Positions 48,027 through 57,620 of a stretch of 64,000 nucleotides of DNA are shown in pieces; the first letter of the stretch is position 1, and each line of letters opens with the position of its first letter. Source of the stretch: Legionella sp. (GTDB taxonomy: Bacteria; Pseudomonadota; Gammaproteobacteria; Legionellales; Legionellaceae); assembly GCA_013697625.1 (NCBI GenBank), contig JACCWN010000162.1:1-64000 (forward strand). Reading direction: 5' to 3'. A model generated the notes under the pieces. That model had not been told where the DNA came from, did no database searches, and saw nothing but the letters and a program-made list of their open reading frames with translations. Position numbers and translations under genes: made by a program.

Positions 48027-48287
48027 ATGATAATTCATACTAAAATTCAAAAATGGGGGAATGGGCTTGCTTTACGAGTGAGTGGAGGCATGCGTGATAT
48101 TCCTCATTTTAAAGAAGGAACAGAAGTAGACGTTGAAATCTTTGAGGTCGGTTTTTTAGTAAAAAAAAGGTTACCAAAAAAAAATACCCTTTTTCCCTAT
48201 AGTGAGCTTCAGTTGTTAGAAAATTTAAATCAAAAAACTTCCCATTCAGAGTTATTAACCAATCCGCTTTCGAATGAGATAGAATGA
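48027..48287 (+). CDS. mazE: MazE-like antitoxin (AbrB/SpoVT fold)
   Basis: The product is 86 residues from the ATG at 48027; a GTG six codons earlier is possible. IHTKIQKWGNGLALRVSGGM is the MazE swapped-hairpin DNA-binding domain and DVEIFEVGFLVKKR its second half. The C-terminal part is disordered and would bind the toxin. Its stop overlaps the mazF start (ATGA). Confidence 0.87.
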   Translation: MIIHTKIQKWGNGLALRVSGGMRDIPHFKEGTEVDVEIFEVGFLVKKRLPKKNTLFPYSELQLLENLNQKTSHSELLTNPLSNEIE

Positions 48288-48658
48288 TATTGAATAAAAA
48301 TTACACTCCTGAAAGGAGCGATATAGTACTGTTAGCTTTTGAACCAACTAAAGGGAAGGAGATCGGAAAATATAGACCGGCATTGATTTTGTCATCTCAA
48401 ATTTATAATTCCAGTACAGGCCTTATTATTTGCTGCCCCATAAGTACAAGCATCAGGGGTGCTTTAACAGAGGTACGTATCAATAATTTAGATAAACCTT
48501 CTGTAGTAGCAGCAAGTTTGATTCAAACCTTATCTTGGAAATAAAGAAAAATAAAGTTTTTAGCCAAAGCGCAGATCGAAGTAATGGATGAAGTATTATA
48601 TCGCCTCATTCCCCTGATAGGCGCGGATAAATTGATTGAAAAACTAATTGATAATTGA
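48284..48658 (+). pseudogene. mazF: mazF toxin gene interrupted by an in-frame TAA
   Basis: The open part (48284-48544) encodes 86 residues: RSDIVLLAFEPTKGKEIGKYRPALILS, CCPISTSIRG and TLSWK, with the conserved Arg and Thr of the RNase site. The stop TAA at 48542-48544 falls inside the normal protein. Reading on in the same frame gives RKIKFLAKAQIEVMDEVLYR and LIPLIGADKL, the usual MazF C-terminal helices, to a TGA at 48656. MazF is a ribosome-independent mRNA endoribonuclease of about 110-120 residues. Loss of the last helix should weaken dimerisation and antitoxin binding. A functional short toxin cannot be excluded. Confidence 0.8.
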
Positions 48659-48735
48659 ACGACAGTCATCGCCTAGATGACCATTTACCAAGTTTAGGCT
48701 TGCCTACTCCAAGCTATGTGCCTTAGCTCTATTGG

Positions 48736-48996
48736 CTAGTCTTCACAACCATTGCAATTAAATCCCCAACCACACCGACTGGTTGCAGGTTGTATCTGAC
48801 CATTTCTTTTTTTACAGGCGTCCATTCGGTCCGTAACAGAACGAGCACACACCATGTGGTCTATTCCGTCAATTTTGCACATTTGCCAGCAAGCATCCAT
48901 AGAACCTGCAGAACAGGGGGCCTCTGCATTAGCACCAGCAAAAGCTGTGAACAAAATTGCAAAAACTGCGGGTATAGCTATTTTCTTAAAGATCAT
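48736..48996 (-). CDS. Small Cys-rich exported protein
   Basis: The product is 86 residues from the ATG at 48996 with GGAG upstream; the frame is open to 49119 but the signal peptide sets the start (MIFKKIAIPAVFAILFTAFAGANA). The mature part has eight Cys, with CWQMC, CGWGFNCNGC and related pairs. It has the same general design as the protein at 33718-33966 though the sequences differ. No known family was recognised. Confidence 0.6.
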   Translation of the reverse strand: MIFKKIAIPAVFAILFTAFAGANAEAPCSAGSMDACWQMCKIDGIDHMVCARSVTDRMDACKKRNGQIQPATSRCGWGFNCNGCED

Positions 48997-49202
48997 ACTG
49001 ATTCTCCAATTGTAAGCACAAAATGTGCGCATTTTAGGGTATTGTCCACTCTTTATAAACGGATTGTACAAACAAAGCTTTCCTATCTTGAAGTGTTTTA
49101 AATACAACCAAGGCGACATCTTATCAGACCCAATGGTTTTTTGTAAGCGGTCTTATGTCAAATGGACATTTTAATATGCGTTGACACAGTCTGAGCAAAT
49201 TA

Positions 49203-49230
49203 TTGACATTCTTGCGGGATTCTCTATACT
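49203..49230 (+). promoter_or_regulatory. Strong sigma-70-type promoter of the ankyrin-repeat gene
   Basis: TTGACA at 49203-49208 and TATACT at 49225-49230 with a 16-base spacer, 36 bases before the ATG. Confidence 0.65.
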
Positions 49231-49265
49231 GGCTGTTTTAATTTGCCCAGCCAAATGAGGCCATT

Positions 49266-52200
49266 ATGCAACCTAACGTACAAACCAGTACCCTTCTGAA
49301 TGTTATTCAAAAACAAGATAGCACGCATGGTGTAGCGCCCCAAGCATCTGCAGCCATACTGATTCGAATGTTGCGCTGCGCATACAATATACAAACCTAT
49401 CTTTTAACCGACCATTCATTATTGGCCGAAACAGTTGCTAAAAACATACATGGTTCAGCCAGAGTTGAAACAACACCCTTATCACCTCCTTTGGAAGAAA
49501 AGCAAGCAGCAGTTCTTTCAAAAGAAGCTACACAGGGTGTAGAGGACTGTTTAAAATCGCAAAGTTCTTTGTTGGATTATTTAACCACTGTTATAGAGGC
49601 ATTGGAAAAGGAAGATAAATCCGAAACTAGTCTTTCTGTAGCTGAACAAAACCATTTAAATCATCCAGACATCCAGGGCACCATTGAGCTTATTAATCGT
49701 GTCCTACAACTTCCCCTGTATACAAAAAATGAAAAAAAATACATTTTCAAACAAATGCACTCGATTGCCAAAACATGTCCTGGTCTTCAATGGGATAAAA
49801 AACATGCGCAGTGGAGTACGAATAGTGTCTATATAGAAGGCAAAACTGTACAAGTGACGGCCAGTCCTGCGGAAACATTAAATTTAGTTTGTCGAGCTAT
49901 ATTGGATGACTCTAGATATTCAAAAGATCAACAAAATGATACAGAGCACCGTATTATTTCTCTGTGTGCCTATTGTTTAAGTTTACAGCTCTCAGTAGAA
50001 CAAGGACAGCATGAAATATGTTCAACAGGTCGTCAGCATGGTTTGCTGTTTTTATTGAATCACTCTTATTTAGATAAATCAAATACGCAAATTTCTGCCA
50101 CGCCTGTGAAATTAAACATAGATACAGACGCTTTTTTATTGGGAAGTGTAACAAATTTTTTGATACATACTATCCATACATTATCAGAAGACAAACAAAA
50201 TCAATTGATTTTAGACTGGTTATTGTACCAAAATGACTTACTTGAGTGCAAAATAGTTCCTGTTATTGCATTTTTGAGACAAAAATTTCCTATGCCGGCC
50301 CTAAATCCTGAAGGAAAAACACAAGATATGGATGCGGATGCAAGATGGAAAGATGAATGTATTCAATTTTTAGTAACACAGTGTCGGGAGCATGGCTTAA
50401 ATCCCAATAAATTAGATTTAGGAAAAATGTTGGTGCTTGAAGAGTTATCCTGTCCTGTTATAAAAGGCAGCAGCACCCCCATACTTCAGGAAATTTTAAA
50501 TGCACCTATCTTGTTAAGAGATGCGTCTTTTACGCTTGAGATGAATGAATTAATAAATCTAAGAAATCATGTGCTTGACAGGTTTCGATGCGAGATAAGA
50601 AATCAAGCGGTTCAAACCCCTCGAGAAGCAGCCATGCACACCTTGTATGTGGCATTACAATTTTTTAACAAACTGTATCATTACCGTCATTTAACTGTAT
50701 TTATTGGCGCAGATGAAGCTGCTTTTTTTGCAATAAGCAATGAATTACAAGGTGTTTTAGTAAGGTATTTTAAAGGTTACCAATTCAATCAACATGTTTT
50801 AGATGAATTTGCTTGCACCTTTCAGACGGTCAGATTGAGCTATTCACAACTGGAGAAACAATTCAGAGAAAAATCCCATACAGATATGATTGAGAATTTT
50901 TTTGCAAAACTGCAAGGGCCAGCCGATATAGAAGCAGCTTTCAAACGATTAGAAGTATTAAAGCCGGAAGGTTCTCTTGTAAACCCTTTTATTTTTTTAA
51001 ATGATGAAACCCTTGAAAGATGGTATACACAAAATCTTTCAGTGATTGAAGGTCAAAGCACCCTAGAGCTGTCTTCCTATGAAATAAATCGCATTTTATT
51101 GCATGCCTTAACCGTACCTATTATGGCGTGGTCACCCCACTTTAGTAAAGCCTTGGCCTTAGTAACACAGTGGCTCTTAGTTCCAGGAACTACTGTGTTA
51201 TTAACTGCCTTTAAGCAATCCTACCAACCTATGCTCTTATGTAATCTTAGTTTCGTATTTGCTGTAAAGGACAACATCAGTTTAGAACAAAACATAAAAA
51301 ATGAATTTGCTCAAGCTGTGCATAGTGTTAACCTAATATATTATAATCTAATTTGGGGTCTAAAAGATGCCTTACCTTTAAATAATCTTACCCAAATTGT
51401 AGAGTCGTTTGGAAATCATAAGATTTTTAATCAAGAGGATGTCATGGGATCAACTCCACTCATGTATGCAGCATTAAGGGGTTTTGATGATGTCGTAAAA
51501 CTATTGATTTCCATAGGCGTTGATATTAATCAGATAAAATTTAATAAATTGAGTGCGCTTTTAATTGCAATCCAGCAAGGCCACCTTGCTGTAGTTCAAG
51601 AATTGCTAAAAAGTGAAAATATCGACGTGAATCTAGCGCCCGGTGGTATAAGTCCACTCTATAGAGCATCAGAAAGTGGTCGTGTTGATTTTGTTAATTT
51701 ATTAATTTCTAAAGGAGCCAATCCAAATCAATTAAATAAGGGAATTTCTGCTCTTAACATTGCAGTTTTTAAAGGACATCTTGATGTAGTTCGGGAATTG
51801 TTAAAGTGTGAAAATATCGATGTGAATCAAGAGTCCAATGGTGCAAGCCCTTTATTTTATGCGGCAAACTTTGGTCGGAGAGACCTTGTTAATCTATTAA
51901 TTTCAAAAGGCGCCAGCCTTAATCAGCTGACTAATAAATTAGACAGTCCACTTTTAATTGCAGTCCAAAAAGGCCATCTTGATGTAGTTCAGGAATTGCT
52001 AAACAATGAAAATATCGATGTGAATCAAGCGCCCGGTGGTATAAGTCTCCTCTGTAGAGCATCAGAAAAAGGTCATGTTGGTATTGTCAATTTATTGATT
52101 TCTAAAGGAGTCAATCCAAATCAATTGAATAATGGATATTCTGCTCTTACCATTGCAGTCAATAGAGGTCATTTTAATGTAGTTCAAGAATTGCTAAAGT

Positions 52201-54923
52201 GTGAAAATATCGAGGTGAATCAAGAGTCCGAGGGTGAAAGCCCCCTATTTCATGCAGCAAAAATGGGTCAGAGAGGTATTGTTAATTTATTGATTTCAAA
52301 AGGTGCTAACGTTAATCAGATGGCTAATAAATTGTACAGCCCACTTTTAATTGCAGTCCAACGAGGCCATCTTGATGTAATTAAGGAATTGCTAAACAGT
52401 GAAAATATCGACGTGAATCAAGCGTCAGCTAATATAAGTCCACTCTTTGAGGCGATAGCAAAGGGTCGTGATGATATTGTTAATTTGCTGATTTCTAGAG
52501 GATTTAGTCCAAATCAGATAAGGCAAAACTGCTGTCCACTTTTATTTGCAGTTCATAAAGGCCATCTTAATGTAGTTCAGGAATTGCTAAACAGTGAAAA
52601 TATTGATGTTAATCAATCGTCAAATGGTCAAAGCCCACTCCATCTTGCAGCAGAAAATGATCGGGTTGATATTGTTAGTCTATTGATTTCAAAAGGGGCC
52701 AGCATCAATGTGCTTGATAATCAACAAAGAAGTCCGCTTTTAGTTGCAGTCCAGAAAGGCCATTTTAGTGTCGTTCAGGAATTACTAAACAGTGAAACTA
52801 TTGACTTGAATCAAGGGCCGGGTGGTACAAGTCCACTCTATATTGCAGCAGAAAACGGTCGGGTTGATATTGTTAATTTATTGATTTCAAAAGGGGCCAA
52901 TATTAATCAGCTGACCACTAAGGAACTTTGGAGTCCCTTATATAAGGCAGTTTATAATGGCCATCTGAATGTAGTTCAGGAATTGCTAAAGAGTGATGAT
53001 ATTGATATCGACAAGGAACAAAATCTAGACTTGGATTCGACCCTTCTCGATATTGCAGCAGAATATGACCATTATGAAATTTTCCACGCATTAATTCAAA
53101 AGGGTTTCCAATCTATAAGGGCGCAAGCTTTATTTGAAATAAAACAAGCAGCTAAAGAAATTGAAACATTGGACCCACTGTTTACGAATCCTTCAGTTGG
53201 AAAACAAAAATTAATCAATATATTTAAAAAATTGCCTCCTTACTTGGACTGCAAAAAGTATCCAAAAATAAATATAATATTAAAAGATATTTTGAAACAA
53301 ATAAATGATACTCGAACCAGCTGTAACAAGCTGGCTGGTCAAAGCGAGAAACTACTCAAAAAAGAGCTTTTTGGTATAGGTAAACTGATTAAAACATCAC
53401 TATCGAGTTATAAGGGAAGTACGGATGCAAAAAAGGTTGATCAATTATCAAAAAAAATTGATACCATAAAAAGTCAGATTATTATGACCCCATGGGAAAC
53501 AAAAAAAGGGGTGCAAATCACTATTGACGGCCACAATACTACGAAAAAAGTCCCTAAAAGAGTTGCAAAAATTTGGAGTATTGCATGTGACACCAAGCAA
53601 AAGAGTAAAACTGCCTTAATAGAAATAGATACAATTATACATGAGGCATTTCCAAGTTCCAATAAACATTCCAGCGACCCAAACAACTTACAATTTTATA
53701 TTAAGCTTGCAAATTATGATCTTACTTATGCAACTAGCACAGGGCTTGTAAAGAAAAAGAAATCGATTAAATATCAAATACATATGAATGAGTATAGAGT
53801 AAAGGATGGGATTACCTATAGCATGCTGGGGTTGGATGATAGTGTATTAAAGGGCGCACTTTTTTGGGATGAGTTGCCACCAGAATTTCCTAAAACAGGT
53901 GGTTCACATCTCAAGCTAGATAAACTTAAATGGACACCGATCCTCCTTGAAGTGATATTAAGAAAAAATGCCACTCCCGTGATACATCCTAGGCCGCAGG
54001 TACTTAGTTCTCCAGGGATGCATCCACCAACTTTTCTTAGTGTTCCAGCGCAGCCACCAAGAAACTGCCAGTTGGACTATAAAAAAGTAGAGGAAACATC
54101 AGCACGTTGTAGGTTAATACACACAGCACAGCAGTTTGTTGAATTATGTTCCCCTGATAGGGCGCATGATTTTGAAGGCATTTTATTTATATCCAACCAG
54201 TTAGTCTCTCTCATTCATACTGTAGATGATTTTCAGCTGGTATTTCCCTTTTTCAATTTAGAAAATTTCCAGCGGTTTTGTTTTCATTTTGCCCTACAAG
54301 ACCTATCACAATTGCATCACTTCCTCAATACCATGACTGTTGATTCTTTTATTAAATATAATTTAGATCAGATGATCTTTAGGATGGTAGGCAGCAACCC
54401 ATACCTAAGTATTATATTTTTTACACACATAGAAAAAATGATAACAACTGCCCCATTTGAGGGAACATTTCCTACTCTTGATATATTTTATAATAAAACA
54501 GCCGCTGTGTTATCAAAACTTATGTTCACTCTAAATAATTATTTATCTTGCACACAGTCTAACCAACCAGACATGAATAAGGAATTGATGTCTTGTTCAC
54601 AGGTATTACAAAAGATTGTGGATAGCATCAATAAATACAAAGCATGTTGCCTTGACTCGGGATATAAAGAGGATTTGTCTTATACCTCAAGTATAAGTAA
54701 TCTGCAAAACTTACTTCACAGGATTAAAGAGCACCCTCTAACCCATCCAGCGAGAGCTCCATATACTTTTAGTTTTTTTCATACAGCTAAACCCACTAAA
54801 GCCGCTGTAAGTTTCAACGTATTAAATCCACAAGAGCATAAAGAGCATAAGGGAGCTAAGCGGTTACGTGATTTGAGTGATGAAAATTCACCAGTTACCA
54901 AAAAAAGCACATGCTCTGGGTGA
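49266..54923 (+). CDS. Giant ankyrin-repeat protein (1885 residues)
   Basis: The N-terminal 725 residues match nothing I recognise. About residues 727-1281 hold 17 ankyrin units, alternating between a type with DIVNLLISKGANINQL and a type with GHLDVVQELLNSENIDVNQ. A Lys-rich helical region (about 1290-1480) and a C-terminal domain (about 1610-1850) follow. The tail reads KRLRDLSDENSPVTKKS, which resembles a bipartite nuclear-localisation signal. No signal peptide is seen. Long ankyrin proteins with unknown flanking domains are common among host-directed proteins of intracellular bacteria. A near-consensus promoter drives the gene alone. Confidence 0.8.
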   Translation: MQPNVQTSTLLNVIQKQDSTHGVAPQASAAILIRMLRCAYNIQTYLLTDHSLLAETVAKNIHGSARVETTPLSPPLEEKQAAVLSKEATQGVEDCLKSQSSLLDYLTTVIEALEKEDKSETSLSVAEQNHLNHPDIQGTIELINRVLQLPLYTKNEKKYIFKQMHSIAKTCPGLQWDKKHAQWSTNSVYIEGKTVQVTASPAETLNLVCRAILDDSRYSKDQQNDTEHRIISLCAYCLSLQLSVEQGQHEICSTGRQHGLLFLLNHSYLDKSNTQISATPVKLNIDTDAFLLGSVTNFLIHTIHTLSEDKQNQLILDWLLYQNDLLECKIVPVIAFLRQKFPMPALNPEGKTQDMDADARWKDECIQFLVTQCREHGLNPNKLDLGKMLVLEELSCPVIKGSSTPILQEILNAPILLRDASFTLEMNELINLRNHVLDRFRCEIRNQAVQTPREAAMHTLYVALQFFNKLYHYRHLTVFIGADEAAFFAISNELQGVLVRYFKGYQFNQHVLDEFACTFQTVRLSYSQLEKQFREKSHTDMIENFFAKLQGPADIEAAFKRLEVLKPEGSLVNPFIFLNDETLERWYTQNLSVIEGQSTLELSSYEINRILLHALTVPIMAWSPHFSKALALVTQWLLVPGTTVLLTAFKQSYQPMLLCNLSFVFAVKDNISLEQNIKNEFAQAVHSVNLIYYNLIWGLKDALPLNNLTQIVESFGNHKIFNQEDVMGSTPLMYAALRGFDDVVKLLISIGVDINQIKFNKLSALLIAIQQGHLAVVQELLKSENIDVNLAPGGISPLYRASESGRVDFVNLLISKGANPNQLNKGISALNIAVFKGHLDVVRELLKCENIDVNQESNGASPLFYAANFGRRDLVNLLISKGASLNQLTNKLDSPLLIAVQKGHLDVVQELLNNENIDVNQAPGGISLLCRASEKGHVGIVNLLISKGVNPNQLNNGYSALTIAVNRGHFNVVQELLKCENIEVNQESEGESPLFHAAKMGQRGIVNLLISKGANVNQMANKLYSPLLIAVQRGHLDVIKELLNSENIDVNQASANISPLFEAIAKGRDDIVNLLISRGFSPNQIRQNCCPLLFAVHKGHLNVVQELLNSENIDVNQSSNGQSPLHLAAENDRVDIVSLLISKGASINVLDNQQRSPLLVAVQKGHFSVVQELLNSETIDLNQGPGGTSPLYIAAENGRVDIVNLLISKGANINQLTTKELWSPLYKAVYNGHLNVVQELLKSDDIDIDKEQNLDLDSTLLDIAAEYDHYEIFHALIQKGFQSIRAQALFEIKQAAKEIETLDPLFTNPSVGKQKLINIFKKLPPYLDCKKYPKINIILKDILKQINDTRTSCNKLAGQSEKLLKKELFGIGKLIKTSLSSYKGSTDAKKVDQLSKKIDTIKSQIIMTPWETKKGVQITIDGHNTTKKVPKRVAKIWSIACDTKQKSKTALIEIDTIIHEAFPSSNKHSSDPNNLQFYIKLANYDLTYATSTGLVKKKKSIKYQIHMNEYRVKDGITYSMLGLDDSVLKGALFWDELPPEFPKTGGSHLKLDKLKWTPILLEVILRKNATPVIHPRPQVLSSPGMHPPTFLSVPAQPPRNCQLDYKKVEETSARCRLIHTAQQFVELCSPDRAHDFEGILFISNQLVSLIHTVDDFQLVFPFFNLENFQRFCFHFALQDLSQLHHFLNTMTVDSFIKYNLDQMIFRMVGSNPYLSIIFFTHIEKMITTAPFEGTFPTLDIFYNKTAAVLSKLMFTLNNYLSCTQSNQPDMNKELMSCSQVLQKIVDSINKYKACCLDSGYKEDLSYTSSISNLQNLLHRIKEHPLTHPARAPYTFSFFHTAKPTKAAVSFNVLNPQEHKEHKGAKRLRDLSDENSPVTKKSTCSG
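51615..53106 (+). repeat. Exact-period 393-bp higher-order repeat inside the ankyrin gene
   Basis: The phrase GAAAATATCGAYGTGAATC starts at 51615, 52008 and 52401, and a diverged version at 52794: three intervals of exactly 393 bases (131 codons). Each period holds four ankyrin units. The first two periods are most alike (GCGCCCGGTGGTATAAGTC in both). The fourth is partial and diverged. Confidence 0.85.
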
Positions 54924-55057
54924 GCTTAGGCGGAATGCTGACTTTTGATATTTATGATAACTGTAGCTGCGTTTTGTTTTATAAAATAAATCAAAGCTTT
55001 CTTATTTGCTCAATTTATAGTATTATTTTACACATTTGATGATTACAAGGCAACAGT

Positions 55058-55540
55058 ATGACCTATTATTTCAATCCACATCACCACGTAAAAATTTGGC
55101 TCAGTAAAGACAAAGACATATTCCTGAATCTAGAAAATCAGGTGCGTCTAGTAAAAATGAGAGATATTAATCCTGAGGATGAAATTCATTTTATTTACGA
55201 TGGTGCATTATTATCAAAGACAGCTTTAATAGAGCTACAGGCTTTTTGTGGTAAATATCGCATTACACCGCAAAATGTACGAAGTTTAATGCCTCACTGT
55301 AAAACTGTGGAGGAACAAAACTTATGTAGCCTTTATGCACAAGAAGTGTCGCATTTAAATGAGGGTGGGAATCTCGGTGTAGGCAGTGATATTTTACGCT
55401 GGTTATCTCCTATCTATACTCTGGGAACTTATACTGATTTTGATGTACCTGTCGATACAAGCAAACTTCCTAATACTATAACAGTGGCAAAACCACTTTT
55501 AATGAGTTTGGGCAGTGTAGTTTCTATGGGAGAAGTTTAA
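55058..55540 (+). pseudogene. TcdA/TcdB-like glycosyltransferase, N-terminal part (split by TAA)
   Basis: The 160-residue frame has the catalytic core of toxin-type glycosyltransferases: IHFIYDGALLSKTAL, NLGVGSDILRWLSPIY and TYTDFDVPVD with the DXD pair at residues 127 and 129. It ends in KPLLMSLGSVVSMGEV and a TAA at 55538-55540. The next open segment is in the same frame two codons later, so a single base change turned one gene of about 551 codons into two pieces. Members of this group glycosylate host GTPases or other proteins. The upstream site is weak (AAGGCAAC). Confidence 0.7.
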
Positions 55541-55546
55541 GGACTT

Positions 55547-56713
55547 GTGGTTAACAATGATACAATAGCGGTTGTCAATGCCGAGGATGCCTTAGAAGAC
55601 ATCCAAAAAGTACAAAGAGCCATCTATACTAATTGTTCCAAACAACCCATAGATGGTAATAACATTTACCATGATATCTTGGCTGCAAGAAGGTGTAATT
55701 TAGAACCTTTTTTTAATACCCTGGTGATTGATTTTATTTTAAATTATGATCCCAATACTCCCCAACTGCAATTTTTTAGCAGCTTCTGCACAGGTAAAAC
55801 TGCACTTGAAATGCGTCAAGAAATTTCACAAGTTACTCAAAATAATAATACCTTTGCAGATTTTATTTGCCCTAGGGTGAATCTTCTACCTGCTGAAAAA
55901 ATTGTTGCAGCGGCTACTTTACTAAGAAGTGAGATTAAAGCAAACTTGGGGTGGTTAACTTGGATGGTTCTGCCTAAAAAGAGTTACAAGAAATTAGAAA
56001 CTGTATCTGCAATACAAGATGACAATGAATTGTTAACTTATATGCGAGAACAATGGCGTTTGAAAAACTTAAAAGCCAGTGTCGTTTTCACATCTGGTCC
56101 CATGGTATTGATAACTACATTATATGAAAAAATGTATTATAAAAAAGAGTATATTAACACGGCAATTGCCCCTTCCACTTTTGCGCATTACGGGCTAGAT
56201 AAGGCATTTTTTTCACAAAATAGCTTCCCCTTACATTCACCAGCCAAGGCTTTACAAGCTAACTTAGAGAATACAGAAATAGGTTTAACCAATGATTTGT
56301 CTTGGTTACAAGAAGGACAAAAGGCTACCAGTACTCGTGAGCAGAAACTGATAGAAGCACAAAGAAACTTGCCTCAAAATTTATTTGACATGCGTGATAA
56401 ACTCTCAGCTCACATTGATAAAATAGAAGGCGATTTAAACGGGTGCTGCGGCTTTTACCGATCCAAAGCTAGGCAGGCCAAAATTACTGCTCTAACCAAT
56501 ATACTGAAACATTTCGATTCGCGATCGTTTGATGTAGACGGATTTAGATGCGCTTTGTCTTCTTATCGTAGCAAAGATATTTTTGCAAGTATTGGGAAAA
56601 GCAAAACCAAAGAATTGATCGATGAACTTGATACTTTTAGTCAGCATGCAACCCACTATATGCTCACCAATGATGTGGGAGCAATTGAAGTACCTAGTTA
56701 TTTAAGCATGTAA
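55547..56713 (+). pseudogene. TcdA/TcdB-like glycosyltransferase, C-terminal part (same frame)
   Basis: The frame starts with a GTG two codons after the TAA and has no ribosome-binding site of its own. It opens with NNDTIAVVNAEDALEDIQ, the usual continuation of the nucleotide-sugar-binding fold, and contains VVFTSGPMVLITTLYEK, typical of the end of the catalytic domain. Residues about 220-388 are helical, without a known family. The reading supports the split-gene call. Translation of this part alone would lack the catalytic DXD. Confidence 0.65.
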
Positions 56714-56864
56714 GATTACACCTCCTGATCAATTTATAAAGACGGGAGGCAGGGTAATCACACTAAACGTATATTATGTATATTGTAAAATCAAAATGCC
56801 TACGTTATGCACGAAAACCCGCAATCATCTTGATGCAAGATATGAGTTACTCACCAGCGACTGA

Positions 56865-56972
56865 TTATAACCCACCGTCTTTCTTCTTTGCTTTTTTATC
56901 AGCACGTTTTTCGGTAGCACTTTTCAATGGTTTTTTTTTCTGAGATTTTTTACTGTCCATACCCTTGCTCAT
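56865..56972 (-). CDS. Very small Lys-rich protein (35 residues)
   Basis: The ATG at 56972 is preceded by GAGGAA. The product MSKGMDSKKSQKKKPLKSAT continues EKRADKKAKKKDGGL; about 45 percent of residues are Lys or Arg. Similar short basic proteins occur in other gammaproteobacteria with unknown function, perhaps binding nucleic acids. It lies in the 427-base gap between the glycosyltransferase and darP; nothing else is seen there except a trace of a family A repeat end (CCAGCGACT near 56853). Confidence 0.5.
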   Translation of the reverse strand: MSKGMDSKKSQKKKPLKSATEKRADKKAKKKDGGL

Positions 56973-57140
56973 TTTGATTCCTCATATAGTTATGATATGG
57001 GTATAATGCTACCATAGGGACTTTAAGGTATGCAAATATGAATTGTTTAGGCTTGATCACATAATGGCAGAAGGCAGTAGTGTGAATTCTCAACATACCC
57101 GAGTATACTAAAGGCCATTTTTAACATTAAGTATGACTCT

Positions 57141-57620
57141 ATGGAAGAACCAGTCAGTAAATCACAGAATAAAAGGCAAGCTCAGGCCCTACAAGCATTG
57201 GGTGTTGAATTAGTAAGCCTAAGCCTTGCAAAATTAAATACTTTGCCCTTATCTGAAAATTTATACAAAGCCATTATTGATGCCAAAAGCATCAAAAGTC
57301 ATGGGGCTAAACGTCGACAGGCACAATTGATTGGCAAATTAATACGCGCAGACGATTTTGAAGCAATCCGTGCAGCTTATCAAGAGATGTTGGATGAGGA
57401 CAGTGCTGTTACTGTAGGATTTCATGAAGTTGAATTGTGGCGTGATAAACTCATACAAGGCGGTAAAGTTGCCTTAACCGAATTTATAAATATATATAAG
57501 CCAGATGAAATTCAACAATTGCAGCAAATGATCAAAAAAGCGATGCAAGATGAATTAAAACAAAAGAATACGGGTGCCGCTAAAGCACTTTTTCGTTATT
57601 TAAGGGTTTTTATTAAATGA
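57141..57620 (+). CDS. darP: DarP (YjgA, DUF615) ribosome-associated protein
   Basis: The product is 159 residues. KSQNKRQAQALQALGVELVSLSLAKL, then KSHGAKRRQAQLIGKLIRADD and KQKNTGAAKALFRYLRVFI are the DUF615 pattern. DarP acts in late assembly of the 50S subunit near the peptidyltransferase centre. It overlaps rlmKL by four bases, so a shared transcript for ribosome maturation is likely. The N-terminal acidic head of the E. coli protein is shorter here. Confidence 0.9.
   Translation: MEEPVSKSQNKRQAQALQALGVELVSLSLAKLNTLPLSENLYKAIIDAKSIKSHGAKRRQAQLIGKLIRADDFEAIRAAYQEMLDEDSAVTVGFHEVELWRDKLIQGGKVALTEFINIYKPDEIQQLQQMIKKAMQDELKQKNTGAAKALFRYLRVFIK

Noticed and set aside
51615-53106. Regular repeats resembling a CRISPR array
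   Set aside because: The repeats are coding, diverged and in frame, with ankyrin consensus; there are no constant short repeats with unique spacers and no cas genes.
55538-55540. TAA in the glycosyltransferase as a recoded sense codon or selenocysteine site
   Set aside because: TAA is not used for selenocysteine or pyrrolysine, and other genes in the window use TAA as a normal stop.
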